Source: Rhodospirillaceae bacterium (GTDB taxonomy: Bacteria > Pseudomonadota > Alphaproteobacteria > Rhodospirillales > Rhodospirillaceae). From it: a DNA stretch of 64,000 nt. The notes under the pieces are model-generated. The model worked only from the letters and a program-made list of their open reading frames with translations, was not told the DNA's origin and ran no database searches. This document shows positions 25,959-35,729 of this stretch, piece by piece; position 1 is the stretch's first letter; the number at the start of each line of letters is the position of its first letter. Where the stretch lies: positions 1 to 64,000 of the forward strand of contig JAIBCD010000011.1 of NCBI GenBank assembly GCA_019694335.1. The letters are read 5' to 3'. The translations under genes and the position numbers were made by a program.

Positions 25959-27776
25959 ATGAAAAACATGAATCGCCGTGGCGTGCTCGCATTAAGTGCT
26001 GCGGCGCTAGGCTCCGGGCTCTTGCCTGCGTGGGCGCAAACCAACAACCGCGGCACAGCCCGTGTTCTGCCATCGCTCAGCGGACCCAATGTTGATCTGA
26101 CCATTGGCCATACTTCTTGGCCAATCGGTAGACGTTCCGCCCATGCCGTGACCATAAACGGCACGATCCCCGGTCCGCTCCTGCGGTTGCGGCAGGGCAC
26201 TAACGTGCGCCTTTCCGTCACCAATAGGTTGGACGAAGAGACGTCGATCCACTGGCACGGGGTGTTGTTGCCGTTCCAAATGGACGGCGTGCCGGGCGTC
26301 AGCTTTCCGGGCATCAAGCCCGGCGAAACCTTCGTTTACGAATTCCCGATCAAGCACGCCGGTACGTTTTGGTATCACAGCCATTCCGGTCTTCAGGAAC
26401 AGATGGGTCACTACGGCCCTTTGATTCTGGACCCCGCAGACGCCGATCCCATCGCATACGACCGCGAGCACGTGATCGTGCTGGCGGATTTCAGCTTCAT
26501 GCATCCCCACACAATCTTCAAACGCCTGAAGCAGCAGCCGGGCGTTTTCAACTTTCAGAAGCAGACTCTCGCCAGCCTGCTTGCGGGAAAGGATCTTCCA
26601 CTCAAAGACCGACTCATGTGGGCGCAGATGCGGATGGACCCCACGGACATCTCCGACGTTACGGGCGCCGCTTACACCTATCTCATCAACGGCCACGCAC
26701 CCGAAGACAACTGGACGGCGCTTTTCAAACCGGGAGAGCGTGTGCGTCTGCGGTTCATCAATGCCGCAGCGATGACGAATTTCAATGTGCGCATTCCTGG
26801 ACTGACCATGACGGTCGTGCAGGCCGATGGCGAAAATGTGCGTCCCGTGGACGTGCAGGAATTCCAGATCGGTGTTGCCGAAACGTATGACGTTGTCGTG
26901 CGTCCGGCTGATCAGGCCTACACGCTCGTCTCTGAAGCCGTGGATCGTTCGGGCATGGGCGTTGCAACGCTGGCACCGCGCGAAGGAATGATTGCCGCAG
27001 TGCCGCCGCTCCGCGAACGGCCGATCCTCACCATGAAAGACATGGGGATGGATATGGGCGGCGGTGCCATGCCGGGCATGGATCATGGCGCGATGAGCGG
27101 TATGGATCACGCCGCCATGGGGCACGGCGACGCTGCGCCAATGGATCATTCCAAGATGGATCACGGCGCAATGCCCGGAATGGACCATTCCGCGATGAGC
27201 GGGATGGACCATGGCGATATGGACATGCGCGATCCGAAAAATGCTCCGCAGGTCAAGATGGGACCCGGCGTGCAGATGATCGCTCCGATGGCGAAGGACC
27301 GCCTCGGCGAGCCCGGTATCGGTCTGGAGAACGTCGGGCACAAAGTTCTCGTCTACACCGATCTCGTTGCGCTTCACCCTAATCCCGACACGCGCGCACC
27401 GACGCGGAGTATGGAAATCCATCTCACGGGGAACATGGAACGCTTCATGTGGGCGTTTGACGGAGAGAAGTTCAGCGAGGTGAAAGCCCCGATTGCCTTC
27501 CGGATGAACGAGCGCGTCCGCGTGACACTCGTGAACGACACCATGATGGCGCACCCCATTCATCTTCACGGGCACTTTTTCGAATTGGTCACCGGCAACC
27601 CGGGACATCATCCGCGCAAGCACACGGTGAATGTTGCGCCCGGTGGGAAAGCGACCTTCGACCTGACTGCGGATGCGCCAGGCGACTGGGCTTTCCACTG
27701 TCATTTGCTCTACCACATGCACGCTGGCATGTTTCAGGTAGTCAGCATTCGTCCGCTCGCAGGAGAAGCCCTGTGA
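25959..27776 (+). CDS. Multicopper oxidase, CopA/PcoA type
   Basis: A 605-residue periplasmic oxidase that likely oxidises Cu(I) and sequesters copper. It has a Tat signal (NRRGVLALSAAALGSGLLPAWA) and the copper-site motifs IHWHGVLLP, WYHSHSG, HPIHLHGHFF and HCHLLYHMHAGM. A Met/His-rich stretch of about 60 residues (MGMD..., repeated M-x-x-MDH) lies between domains 2 and 3, as in PcoA/CopA. The ATG at 25959 is chosen because the Tat signal follows directly; an ATG at 25892 is possible. Its end overlaps the GTG start of copB. Confidence 0.93.
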   Translation: MKNMNRRGVLALSAAALGSGLLPAWAQTNNRGTARVLPSLSGPNVDLTIGHTSWPIGRRSAHAVTINGTIPGPLLRLRQGTNVRLSVTNRLDEETSIHWHGVLLPFQMDGVPGVSFPGIKPGETFVYEFPIKHAGTFWYHSHSGLQEQMGHYGPLILDPADADPIAYDREHVIVLADFSFMHPHTIFKRLKQQPGVFNFQKQTLASLLAGKDLPLKDRLMWAQMRMDPTDISDVTGAAYTYLINGHAPEDNWTALFKPGERVRLRFINAAAMTNFNVRIPGLTMTVVQADGENVRPVDVQEFQIGVAETYDVVVRPADQAYTLVSEAVDRSGMGVATLAPREGMIAAVPPLRERPILTMKDMGMDMGGGAMPGMDHGAMSGMDHAAMGHGDAAPMDHSKMDHGAMPGMDHSAMSGMDHGDMDMRDPKNAPQVKMGPGVQMIAPMAKDRLGEPGIGLENVGHKVLVYTDLVALHPNPDTRAPTRSMEIHLTGNMERFMWAFDGEKFSEVKAPIAFRMNERVRVTLVNDTMMAHPIHLHGHFFELVTGNPGHHPRKHTVNVAPGGKATFDLTADAPGDWAFHCHLLYHMHAGMFQVVSIRPLAGEAL

Positions 27777-28948
27777 GAACGATTGCTTTCATCGCGGCGC
27801 TAACGGTTGCTCACGTAGCTTCTGCGCAGGACCATGATCACAGCGCAGCTCCCGCGGCGAAGCCCGCACAAGCCGCGCCGGCTCACGATCATGCGGACCA
27901 CGCCAAGCCGGCGGTTACAACGCCTGCGGTCCCTGACCAACATGACCATGCAGATCACGCAGCGGCGCCCGTCGCAGCAGCGCAAAGCAAGGGCCGCATC
28001 CTTTACTATAAGAACCCTATGGGCGAACCGGACACATCGCCGGTCCCCAAGAAGGACTCCATGGGGATGGACTACATCCCTGTGTACGAGAGTGATGCGC
28101 CTGCGCCACAGGATAAGGGGCGCGTGCTCTACTATAAGAATCCGATGGGCGAGCCGGACACGTCTCCGGTGCCCAAGAAGGATTCCATGGGCATGGACTA
28201 TATTCCTGTCTACGAAAGTGAAGTCCCGCCCACTATCACAGATCATGCGGCGGATAAATTCTATGACCGCAACGTGATGGCTGGAGCGCGTGCGCTTCTA
28301 AAACAAGAACACGGCGGCGAGCCCGTATCTCTCTTCTCACTCAACATTTTTGAGCTGCAAGCCCGCAAAGGTAATGAAGGCTATCGCTGGGAAGGTGAAG
28401 CCTGGTACGGCGGGGACTCCCATCGCGCCGTAGTCAAGTTCAAGGGCGAAGGCGAGTTTCAGGGTAACCTCGGTGAAGCGGAAGTTCAGGCGCTCTACGC
28501 CAAGCCCATCGGTCCGTATTTCAATCTGCAGGCGGGCCTTCGGTACGACATCGAACCAAATCCGTCGCGCGGCTATGGCGTGCTCGGCGTTGAAGGACTC
28601 GCGCCGTATTGGTTCGAAGTCGGCGGTGCGCTGTTCGTATCAAATAAGGGCGATGTTCATGCCCGCGTAGAGGGCTACTACGACTTGAACGTGACGCAAC
28701 GGTTGGTCCTTCAGCCGCGCGCCGAAATCGATATCGCGGCGCAGGACGTGCCGGAACTTAACACCGGCGCGGGCATTTCCACCGTGGAGGCCGAGTTGCG
28801 GCTGCGATACGAGATCCGCCGAGAATTCGCGCCCTACATCGGCATCAGTTTCGAGCGCAAGGTCGGTCAGACGGCCGACTTGGCACGCGCCGCAGGGGAG
28901 CACGTCAGTTCGACGAGTTTTGTCGCCGGGGTGCGTCTGTTCTTTTAA
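27773..28948 (+). CDS. copB: CopB-family outer-membrane copper resistance protein
   Basis: A 391-residue protein: signal peptide (ends ASAQ), a His/Ala/Pro-rich linker (DHDHSAAP..., HDHADHA), two tandem Met-type metal-binding motifs (YYKNPMG...KKDSMGMDYIPVYE, residues about 77-108 and 116-147), then a C-terminal beta-barrel of about 230 residues with CopB features (NIFELQARKGNEGYRWEGEAWYGGD, ending in the outer-membrane-type VRLFF). It partners the multicopper oxidase in copper resistance. The GTG start overlaps the oxidase stop. Confidence 0.9.
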   Translation: MRTIAFIAALTVAHVASAQDHDHSAAPAAKPAQAAPAHDHADHAKPAVTTPAVPDQHDHADHAAAPVAAAQSKGRILYYKNPMGEPDTSPVPKKDSMGMDYIPVYESDAPAPQDKGRVLYYKNPMGEPDTSPVPKKDSMGMDYIPVYESEVPPTITDHAADKFYDRNVMAGARALLKQEHGGEPVSLFSLNIFELQARKGNEGYRWEGEAWYGGDSHRAVVKFKGEGEFQGNLGEAEVQALYAKPIGPYFNLQAGLRYDIEPNPSRGYGVLGVEGLAPYWFEVGGALFVSNKGDVHARVEGYYDLNVTQRLVLQPRAEIDIAAQDVPELNTGAGISTVEAELRLRYEIRREFAPYIGISFERKVGQTADLARAAGEHVSSTSFVAGVRLFF

Positions 28949-28989
28949 GTCAAAGCCTGTTGTGGGGGTGAACCTGTGGAGAGAGAACC

Positions 28990-29454
28990 ATGAAGCACGA
29001 CCACGATATGAAGCATCACCACTACACGCATCTCATCGTCACAACACTGATCAACGCCGTCATCATGTATGTCGTGATGTACACGATGATCGCTGGCCTT
29101 CCGGACTTTTATAATAACATTAACCAAATCTATATGGTGCTCATGATGGCCGCGCCGATGGTGATCATCATGCTCATCGATATGAAATCCATGTTCACCG
29201 ACAAGAAGCTCAATCTTATTCTGCACGCCGTGGCGGCGGCATTACTTGTCCTTGGCTTTATCGGTATGCGAACGCAAGCGGCCATCGGCGACAGTCAGTT
29301 CCTGCGCGCGATGATTCCCCACCACTCGGGGGCCATTCTCATGTGCCGGGAGGCCAACATTACCGACCCCGAGATTCAGAGCCTCTGCCAGACGATCATG
29401 AAGTCCCAGCAGGCGGAAATCGACCAGATGAGGGCGATCCTTGCCCGCCAATAG
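28990..29454 (+). CDS. DUF305-like membrane protein
   Basis: A 154-residue protein with a His-rich start (KHDHDMKHHHYTH), three membrane helices and a C-terminal DUF305-type segment: RAMIPHHSGAILMCREA and KSQQAEIDQMRAIL. DUF305 proteins are often linked with copper resistance; the HH and Met residues could bind metal. The ribosome binding site GGAGAG is visible at 28978-28983. The precise role is unknown. Confidence 0.8.
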   Translation: MKHDHDMKHHHYTHLIVTTLINAVIMYVVMYTMIAGLPDFYNNINQIYMVLMMAAPMVIIMLIDMKSMFTDKKLNLILHAVAAALLVLGFIGMRTQAAIGDSQFLRAMIPHHSGAILMCREANITDPEIQSLCQTIMKSQQAEIDQMRAILARQ

Positions 29455-29494
29455 TGGATTTCCTCCGGCGGGCGCGGAGTGCTAGACTTAGGCC

Positions 29495-29827
29495 ATGCGC
29501 GTGCGGTCCAAATTCGTTTCGGTCGTGATGGTGGCGGTGATGCTGATGCTCACCGTTGGCGTGGCGAACGCTTTCGCGGGCATGTCGCAAAAGCACGAAA
29601 CCCCGCACGCCGGCATGGACTGCCCGTGCCCCGATAAAGCCAACTGCCCGGACGAAACGCCGTGTCAGGACGTGAGCGCCTGTATCGCCGGGTGTTTGCA
29701 CTTTTTCACCATCGACCTTGTGTCGGTCGTTGCGCGGGTTGCCCAGCCACAAGACTACGCTCAAGCGCCGATTGTCTTTGCGGGTGGCTTGACTCGGCCA
29801 CCGCCGCTTCCCCCTCCCACCGCTTAA
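29495..29827 (+). CDS. Small exported Cys-rich protein
   Basis: A 110-residue protein with a signal peptide (VMVAVMLMLTVGVANAFA) and a cysteine-rich core (MDCPCPDKANCPDETPCQDVSACIAGCLHFF, given here only in part as eight Cys within about 45 residues), then a Pro-rich tail. It looks like a periplasmic metal-binding protein, but no family is recognised. It lies between the DUF305 and CusC genes, probably within the copper operon. Confidence 0.6.
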   Translation: MRVRSKFVSVVMVAVMLMLTVGVANAFAGMSQKHETPHAGMDCPCPDKANCPDETPCQDVSACIAGCLHFFTIDLVSVVARVAQPQDYAQAPIVFAGGLTRPPPLPPPTA

Positions 29828-29953
29828 ATCCATAAGCACTTAGCCACTGTCATTCAGCAGCGATGATTGAACGCGCTGTTGTGTAGGCATTGGAGCTTTA
29901 GGTCGTATGCCCCCAAGGCATGCGTCGACGCTTCGCATTTATGGATTGCGGTC

Positions 29954-31222
29954 ATGACCTCTTTATCATTGCTTCGCAGCGTCTGGTTTGGACTGCTGCT
30001 GATACTGCCCTTTATTTTCTCCGCGCGTGCGCAAGATGCGGCACTCGGCACTGACGTTGACGGCCTTGTTGCCGAAGCGCGCCGACTTAGCCCGGACCTT
30101 AGCGCGGCGGCACTGCAGGCCGAGGCGGCCCTGGCACGTGCCCAAGGCGCCGGAACGCTCCCCGATCCGACCTTTCGGTTACAGCTTAAGGACATTGATC
30201 GCGCGCGTGGGAGCGTGGAACCCACACGGGTTAACCGCATCGACTACACCGTCGAGCAAGAATTCCCGCTCTGGGGCAAACGCGGTCTGGCGCAATCCGT
30301 GGCTGGCGCCAACGCTGCTCAAATTGTTGCCAGCCGCGATCAGACCGCACTTGAACTGGTGGCTGCCGTAAAAACCGCTTACGGCGACTATTACGGGGCC
30401 TATGAAGCCAGCCGAATTACCACCGAAATCAAACAGACACTCGATTTGATGGCGCAGGTGGCGCAGCGGCGTTACGAACAGGGACTTGGATCGCAGCAAG
30501 ACGCCATTCTCGCCAACGTCGAGGCGGCCCATCTGCAAACCGAGCTTCTGCGACGTGAGACGGACCAGCGGCGCGCAACCGCACGTCTCAATGCGCTGCT
30601 TAATCGTCCCATCAATTCTCCCTTTGCAGCTCCGGGCTTGCTACCCGCGCCGCCGCCAGCCGAGACCCTCGTGCTTCCCGCCTTGGTTTCGCGTTTGGAG
30701 AACGCCAATCCGATGCTCAAGGCACAGGACGCGGCCATTGCGGCGGCCTCGGGCTCGCAGTCGCTTGCACGAAAGAGCTGGTATCCGGATGTAGCGGTTG
30801 GGTTGTCGGTGGTGGACCAAAACCGCCGCTGGCAAGGCTACGAGGCGATGGTGTCCGTGAAGATCCCACTTAACGGGACTTTGCGGCGCGCGGAGATCAG
30901 TGCCGCAACGTCGGAACTCGCGGCCGCGCGCGATCGCCGCGAAGGCGTCTTGGCTCGTTCACGTGAACAGCTTGAAGCGGCTTATTGGGATTTCGAGGAA
31001 GCTTCGCGCATCTCTGTCATTCTCCATGAAACCCACATTCCGCAGACCGAACTCGCGATGAAGTCCGCCGCAACGGCTTACCAGCAGAACCGCATCGACT
31101 TCCTCACACTCTTGGAGGCGCAGCGGCGCGCTCTCCAAAATCGGCTTGAGCACCTAACATTCCTGGTCAATCAGAACCGCGCGTTGGCCCAAATCGAGAA
31201 ACTGGTGGGAGGCACCCTATGA
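29954..31222 (+). CDS. cusC: CusC/TolC-type outer-membrane efflux protein
   Basis: A 422-residue outer-membrane channel of an RND efflux system. A signal peptide (LLILPFIFSARAQ) precedes two outer-membrane-efflux repeats with long helices (DYTVEQEFPLWGKRGLAQSVAG, shown by its EFPLWGKR segment, and QRRYEQGLGSQQDAILANVEAA region). ATG 29954 is chosen for the intact signal. It overlaps cusB by 4 bases, and cusB overlaps cusA by 4, giving a tight cusCBA operon. Confidence 0.92.
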   Translation: MTSLSLLRSVWFGLLLILPFIFSARAQDAALGTDVDGLVAEARRLSPDLSAAALQAEAALARAQGAGTLPDPTFRLQLKDIDRARGSVEPTRVNRIDYTVEQEFPLWGKRGLAQSVAGANAAQIVASRDQTALELVAAVKTAYGDYYGAYEASRITTEIKQTLDLMAQVAQRRYEQGLGSQQDAILANVEAAHLQTELLRRETDQRRATARLNALLNRPINSPFAAPGLLPAPPPAETLVLPALVSRLENANPMLKAQDAAIAAASGSQSLARKSWYPDVAVGLSVVDQNRRWQGYEAMVSVKIPLNGTLRRAEISAATSELAAARDRREGVLARSREQLEAAYWDFEEASRISVILHETHIPQTELAMKSAATAYQQNRIDFLTLLEAQRRALQNRLEHLTFLVNQNRALAQIEKLVGGTL

Positions 31223-32565
31223 TGCGCAACATAATCGCACTCGGCTTCGTCGCGATCCTCGCCGGCGGTATCTACTGGTTTGGCTTCCGCGATCATGAGG
31301 CACCGACGCCCGAGGCGCGCAAAGTCCTGTACTACAAAGACCCTATGGGTGGCTCAGACACATCTCCTGTGCCGAAGAAAGACTCCATGGGCATGGACTA
31401 TTTGCCGGTCTATGCGGCCGAGGCTCAGAAACCCGCCGCATCTGACACCGGCAAAGGCAAGGTGCTCTACTACCGCAATCCGATGGGGCTGTCCGATACG
31501 TCGCCCACGCCCAAGAAAGACTCGATGGGGATGGATTACATCCCCGTTTATGAAAAGGACGTGGCGTCTCCCGGTACGGTGCAGATTGACACCGGACGTT
31601 TACAGCGCGCCGGCGTTCGCACCGAAGCAGCCATGTCGCGGCAGGTCGCTAGCGAAATTCAGGCGGCGGGCGTCGTAGCGTTAGACGAAAGCCGGTACGC
31701 CGTTGTTGCGCCGCGTATGGAAGGTTGGATTGAACGCGTTCATGTCGGCGCCTCTGGCCTTGCCGTCCAAGCCGGCGCTCCGCTTGTGGACGTCTATAGC
31801 CCCGAACTCGTCCAGCTTCAGGACGAATACCGCCTCGCCAAAAGTGCCGGTGGTGAGACCGCTAATGCTCTGGCCGAAGGCTCGCTTACGCGGCTTCGTA
31901 ATCTGGGCATTTCGGCAGCGCAAATTCGCGATATCGCCGGAGGCAATGCGCGTCGAAGCTTAACGGTGAGCGCCCCGATTTCAGGCATCGTCGTAAAGAA
32001 GTCCGCGGTCCTCGGCCAGCGCTTTATGCCCGGCGACCAGCTCTATGAGATTGCCGATATGAGCCAAGTCTGGATTGTCGCCAAAGTCTTTGAACATGAC
32101 CTGCCAGCCCTGAAAATCGGCAGCACCGTTGGTATTTCCGTTACCGCTTTGCCGGATCGCCGCTTTAACGGAAAAGTTTCGTTCATCGCCCCGCAGATCA
32201 GCCCCGAAACGCGTACGGCCGATGTCCGCATTAGTGTCGTCAACACGGACGGGGCATTGCGCGCCGATATGTTTGCTGCGGTTACTATCCCGACATCCGA
32301 AGCGAGGGCCGAGATTGCCATACCAACATCCGCGATCATTGATAGCGGCACACGCCAGGTTGTCTTGGTCGCCAAGGGCGACGGCCGCTTCGAGCCCCGG
32401 CAAGTCACGCCCGGCGCGCGAAGCGCGGGTTACACCGCCATTCGCGAGGGCCTTAAGGAGGGCGAAGACGTCGTCGTCGAGGCCGCCTTCCTCATCGATG
32501 CCGAAAGCAATCTGCGCGCGGCGCTGCAGTCGTTCGCGCCTCAGCCGGCGGGGGCCAAGCCATGA
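31219..32565 (+). CDS. cusB: CusB-type RND periplasmic adaptor
   Basis: A 448-residue membrane-fusion protein. After an N-terminal anchor, two Met-type metal-binding motifs (YYKDPMGGSDTSPVPKK..., and YYRNPMGLSDTSPTPKK..., each ending MGMDY) precede the barrel-sandwich and beta-barrel domains (VVAPRMEGWIERVHV, APISGIVVKKSAVLGQR). It links the CusA pump to the outer-membrane channel and may pass metal to it. The motifs are near-copies of those in CopB upstream. Confidence 0.93.
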   Translation: MMRNIIALGFVAILAGGIYWFGFRDHEAPTPEARKVLYYKDPMGGSDTSPVPKKDSMGMDYLPVYAAEAQKPAASDTGKGKVLYYRNPMGLSDTSPTPKKDSMGMDYIPVYEKDVASPGTVQIDTGRLQRAGVRTEAAMSRQVASEIQAAGVVALDESRYAVVAPRMEGWIERVHVGASGLAVQAGAPLVDVYSPELVQLQDEYRLAKSAGGETANALAEGSLTRLRNLGISAAQIRDIAGGNARRSLTVSAPISGIVVKKSAVLGQRFMPGDQLYEIADMSQVWIVAKVFEHDLPALKIGSTVGISVTALPDRRFNGKVSFIAPQISPETRTADVRISVVNTDGALRADMFAAVTIPTSEARAEIAIPTSAIIDSGTRQVVLVAKGDGRFEPRQVTPGARSAGYTAIREGLKEGEDVVVEAAFLIDAESNLRAALQSFAPQPAGAKP

Positions 32566-35500
32566 TCGGAAACGTCATCCGCTGGTCGGCACGTCATGTT
32601 GTGCTGGCTGCCTTATTAGCCGTCGCGCTGGCGGCTGCCGGTCTCTACGCCGTCAGCCGCATTCCTCTCGATGCGATCCCAGACCTCTCTGACACACAGG
32701 TCATCATCTATACCGAATTCCCTGGGCAGGCGCCCCAGGTCGTCGAAGATCAGGTGACATATCCACTAACGTCGGCGCTCCTCAGCGTCCCGCGCACCAA
32801 GGCCGTGCGCGGCCTTTCGTTCTTCGGCGTTTCCTTTGTCTATGTAATTTTCGAGGACGGTGTCGATATCTATTGGGCGCGTAGTCGAACGCTCGAATAT
32901 CTCAACACCGCGGCCCAGCGATTGCCAGCGGGCATCGCCCCGGCGCTCGGGCCGGACGCCAGCGGCGTCGGCTGGGTTTATCAATATGCGGTGATCGGAG
33001 CGCAGCAAAGCCTCGCTGAACTTCGCACACTACAGGATTGGTATGTGCGCTACGCGCTGGCAAAGGCGCCCGGTGTCGCCGAAGTCGCTAGCGTTGGCGG
33101 ATTCGTCAAACAATACCAGGTGATCGTCGATCCTCGGCGACTTCAAACGTATGGCATCACACTTGCGGATGTAGAGAACGCCGTTCGCGCGAGCAGTGGC
33201 GAAGTCGGCGCGCGCGTTATCGAGATGGCCAGCACCGAGTACATGATCCGCGGGCGCGGCTATGTGGCCTCGCCGGCAGACCTTGAACAAGTCGTCGTGC
33301 GGGCCAGTGGTGGTACGCCTCTGCTTCTCCGCGACGTGGCTCAGGTCGTTATGGGACCGGAGGAACGCCGGGGTATCACCGAATTCAACGGCGAAGGCGA
33401 GGCTGTCGGCGGCATCGCGCTGCAACGCTACGGCGCTGACGCGCTCGACGTCATTGCCAACATCAAAGCCAGTATCGCGGAGCTCGCCCCGAGCCTGCCG
33501 AAAGACGTACAGATCGTTCCCGTTTACGACCGGTCAGAGTTGATCGGGCGCGCGATCGATACGCTCAAGCGGGTCCTGATCGAGGAAAGTGTGATCGTGG
33601 CCCTGGTCAGCCTCTTGTTCCTCTTTCATCTGCGCAGCGCGCTCGCGGCCATTGTCATGCTGCCGATCGGCGTATTGATGGCTTTCATTCCCATGGAAGT
33701 ACTCGGCATCAGCTCCAACATCATGAGCCTCGGCGGCATCGCCATCGCTATCGGCGCCATGGTGGATGCGGCCATTGTCATGATCGAGAATGCCCATAAG
33801 CACTTGGAGCGGTCCGACGGCACGTCTCGCCGCGACGCGATAGTTGCCGCCGCGGTTGAAGTCGGGCCGTCACTGTTCTTCAGCCTGCTAATTATCACTG
33901 TGTCCTTCCTGCCAATCTTCACTCTCGAAGATCAGGAAGGGCGTCTATTTAAGCCGCTCGCCTACACGAAAACATTTGCCATGGCGGCCGGAGCGTTTCT
34001 TTCGGTGACGCTTGTTCCGGCCCTTATGGTTCTCTTTATCCGCGGCAAGATCCGTCCCGAGGCCGACAACCCCGTTAATCGCTTTCTCATGGCGGTCTAT
34101 CGACCGGTGATAGCCGCCGCGCTCAAGGCCCGATGGTTGGTTATTGGCGCCGCCGCCGTCGTGTTTGCCGTGACCGCGATCCCCGCTGTGAAGATCGGCA
34201 CTGAATTCATGCCGACGCTCAACGAGGGCACCCTGTTCTATATGCCCGTCAGCTTGCCGGGTCTTTCCGTGACGAAAGCCGCCGATCTTTTGCAGACCCA
34301 GGACCGCATCATCCGTGGTTTCCCCGAAGTTGCGTCGGTATTCGGTAAGGCGGGCCGCGCGGCGACCGCGACCGATCCCGCGCCTACGGAAATGACCGAG
34401 ACGGTGATTAATCTCAAACCGCGCGACCAATGGCGTGCTGGGATGACAATCGACAAGCTCATCGCCGAGATGGATCAAGCGCTACAGTTTCCTGGCGTGA
34501 CTAACGCCTGGACGCAGCCCATCAAGGCGCGCATCGACATGCTCTCGACTGGCATCCGGACGCCGGTTGGCGTGAAGGTCTATGGCGCAAACCTCGCCGA
34601 TATCCAAAAGGCCGCCTCGGACATCGAGCGTGTCATCGACAAAATTCCCGGCACGGCGAGTGCGTTTGCCGAACGCACCACAGGCGGGTTCTACCTCGTC
34701 ATCGATCCAGACCGCGGCGCGCTCGCGCGGCTGGGCTTGCGGGTGAAGGACTTGCAGGACACCGTTGCCATCGCCATCGGCGGCGAACCTGTTACGACTG
34801 TGGTTCAGGGGCGTGAACGCTACACCGTGAACATCCGTTACCCCCGGGACTTCCGCAGCGATCCCCAGGCCATCGCCGCCGAAGTGCGCGTACCGCTGCC
34901 AACGGGCGGCGTCGCGCCGCTGGGCGAAGTGGCGCGAATTGCCGTGGAACAAGGCCCGCCCGTCATCCGCACAGAGAATGCCCAACTTGCCGCGTACATC
35001 TTTGTGGATACCCGCGAGGGCGATTTGGGCGGATATGTCCGCCGCGCGGCGCGTGCCGTTTCTGCCGAAGTCACGTTTCCACCTGGCGTTTATGTCCAGT
35101 GGAGCGGGCAGTTCGAATATCTGGAGCGTGCGCAGGCACGGCTTCAGATCATCGTGCCGGTGACGCTTGCTGTGATCTTCTTGCTCCTTTACCTCAACTT
35201 TGGCCGGGTCACCGAAACCGTGATTGTGATGCTCTCGGTCCCATTCGCCCTGGTGGGTGGTCTGTGGTTGATGTTTGTCCTTGGTTACAACATGAGCGTC
35301 GCTGCCGCCGTTGGATTTATCGCGCTGGCGGGCGTCGCAGCGCAGACCGGCGTCGTGATGCTGCTGTACCTCGACCGTGCTTTGGATGAAGCCCGTGTCC
35401 GCTGCGAAGCGGAACGGCGCGGGTTGACGCTAAGCGATCTGCACGCAGCCATCATGGCCGGGGCAGTTGACCGCGTGCGACCGAAGATGATGACCGTCAC

Positions 35501-35729
35501 CGCCATCATTGCCGGCCTGCTGCCCATCCTCTGGTCGAGCGGGACCGGCGCGGAGGTTATGAGCCGGATCGCCGTACCGATGATCGGCGGGATGCTGTCC
35601 TCCGCCGTCTTAACCCTCATCGTCATTCCGGTCGTCTTTTTGCTCGTGAAATCACGCGCGCTGCAGCGCCAGGCCGGGGAGGTAGAGGTCGGTACGCATG
35701 AGGACGTGCAGGTGTCTAAGCCGCTTTAG
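32562..35729 (+). CDS. cusA: CusA-type heavy-metal RND efflux pump
   Basis: A 1055-residue inner-membrane proton-driven pump of the heavy-metal RND group. It begins with IRWSARHVVLAALLAVALAA (first helix) and IPLDAIPDLSDTQVIIYTEF, has the TM4 segment GGIAIAIGAMVDAAIVMIENAHK with its proton-relay acidic residues, and two large periplasmic domains. Family length and order are normal, with no visible break. It exports Cu(I)/Ag(I) in known Cus systems; other divalent metals are possible. It is convergent with DUF2285, with ends overlapping 14 bases. Confidence 0.95.
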   Translation: MIGNVIRWSARHVVLAALLAVALAAAGLYAVSRIPLDAIPDLSDTQVIIYTEFPGQAPQVVEDQVTYPLTSALLSVPRTKAVRGLSFFGVSFVYVIFEDGVDIYWARSRTLEYLNTAAQRLPAGIAPALGPDASGVGWVYQYAVIGAQQSLAELRTLQDWYVRYALAKAPGVAEVASVGGFVKQYQVIVDPRRLQTYGITLADVENAVRASSGEVGARVIEMASTEYMIRGRGYVASPADLEQVVVRASGGTPLLLRDVAQVVMGPEERRGITEFNGEGEAVGGIALQRYGADALDVIANIKASIAELAPSLPKDVQIVPVYDRSELIGRAIDTLKRVLIEESVIVALVSLLFLFHLRSALAAIVMLPIGVLMAFIPMEVLGISSNIMSLGGIAIAIGAMVDAAIVMIENAHKHLERSDGTSRRDAIVAAAVEVGPSLFFSLLIITVSFLPIFTLEDQEGRLFKPLAYTKTFAMAAGAFLSVTLVPALMVLFIRGKIRPEADNPVNRFLMAVYRPVIAAALKARWLVIGAAAVVFAVTAIPAVKIGTEFMPTLNEGTLFYMPVSLPGLSVTKAADLLQTQDRIIRGFPEVASVFGKAGRAATATDPAPTEMTETVINLKPRDQWRAGMTIDKLIAEMDQALQFPGVTNAWTQPIKARIDMLSTGIRTPVGVKVYGANLADIQKAASDIERVIDKIPGTASAFAERTTGGFYLVIDPDRGALARLGLRVKDLQDTVAIAIGGEPVTTVVQGRERYTVNIRYPRDFRSDPQAIAAEVRVPLPTGGVAPLGEVARIAVEQGPPVIRTENAQLAAYIFVDTREGDLGGYVRRAARAVSAEVTFPPGVYVQWSGQFEYLERAQARLQIIVPVTLAVIFLLLYLNFGRVTETVIVMLSVPFALVGGLWLMFVLGYNMSVAAAVGFIALAGVAAQTGVVMLLYLDRALDEARVRCEAERRGLTLSDLHAAIMAGAVDRVRPKMMTVTAIIAGLLPILWSSGTGAEVMSRIAVPMIGGMLSSAVLTLIVIPVVFLLVKSRALQRQAGEVEVGTHEDVQVSKPL

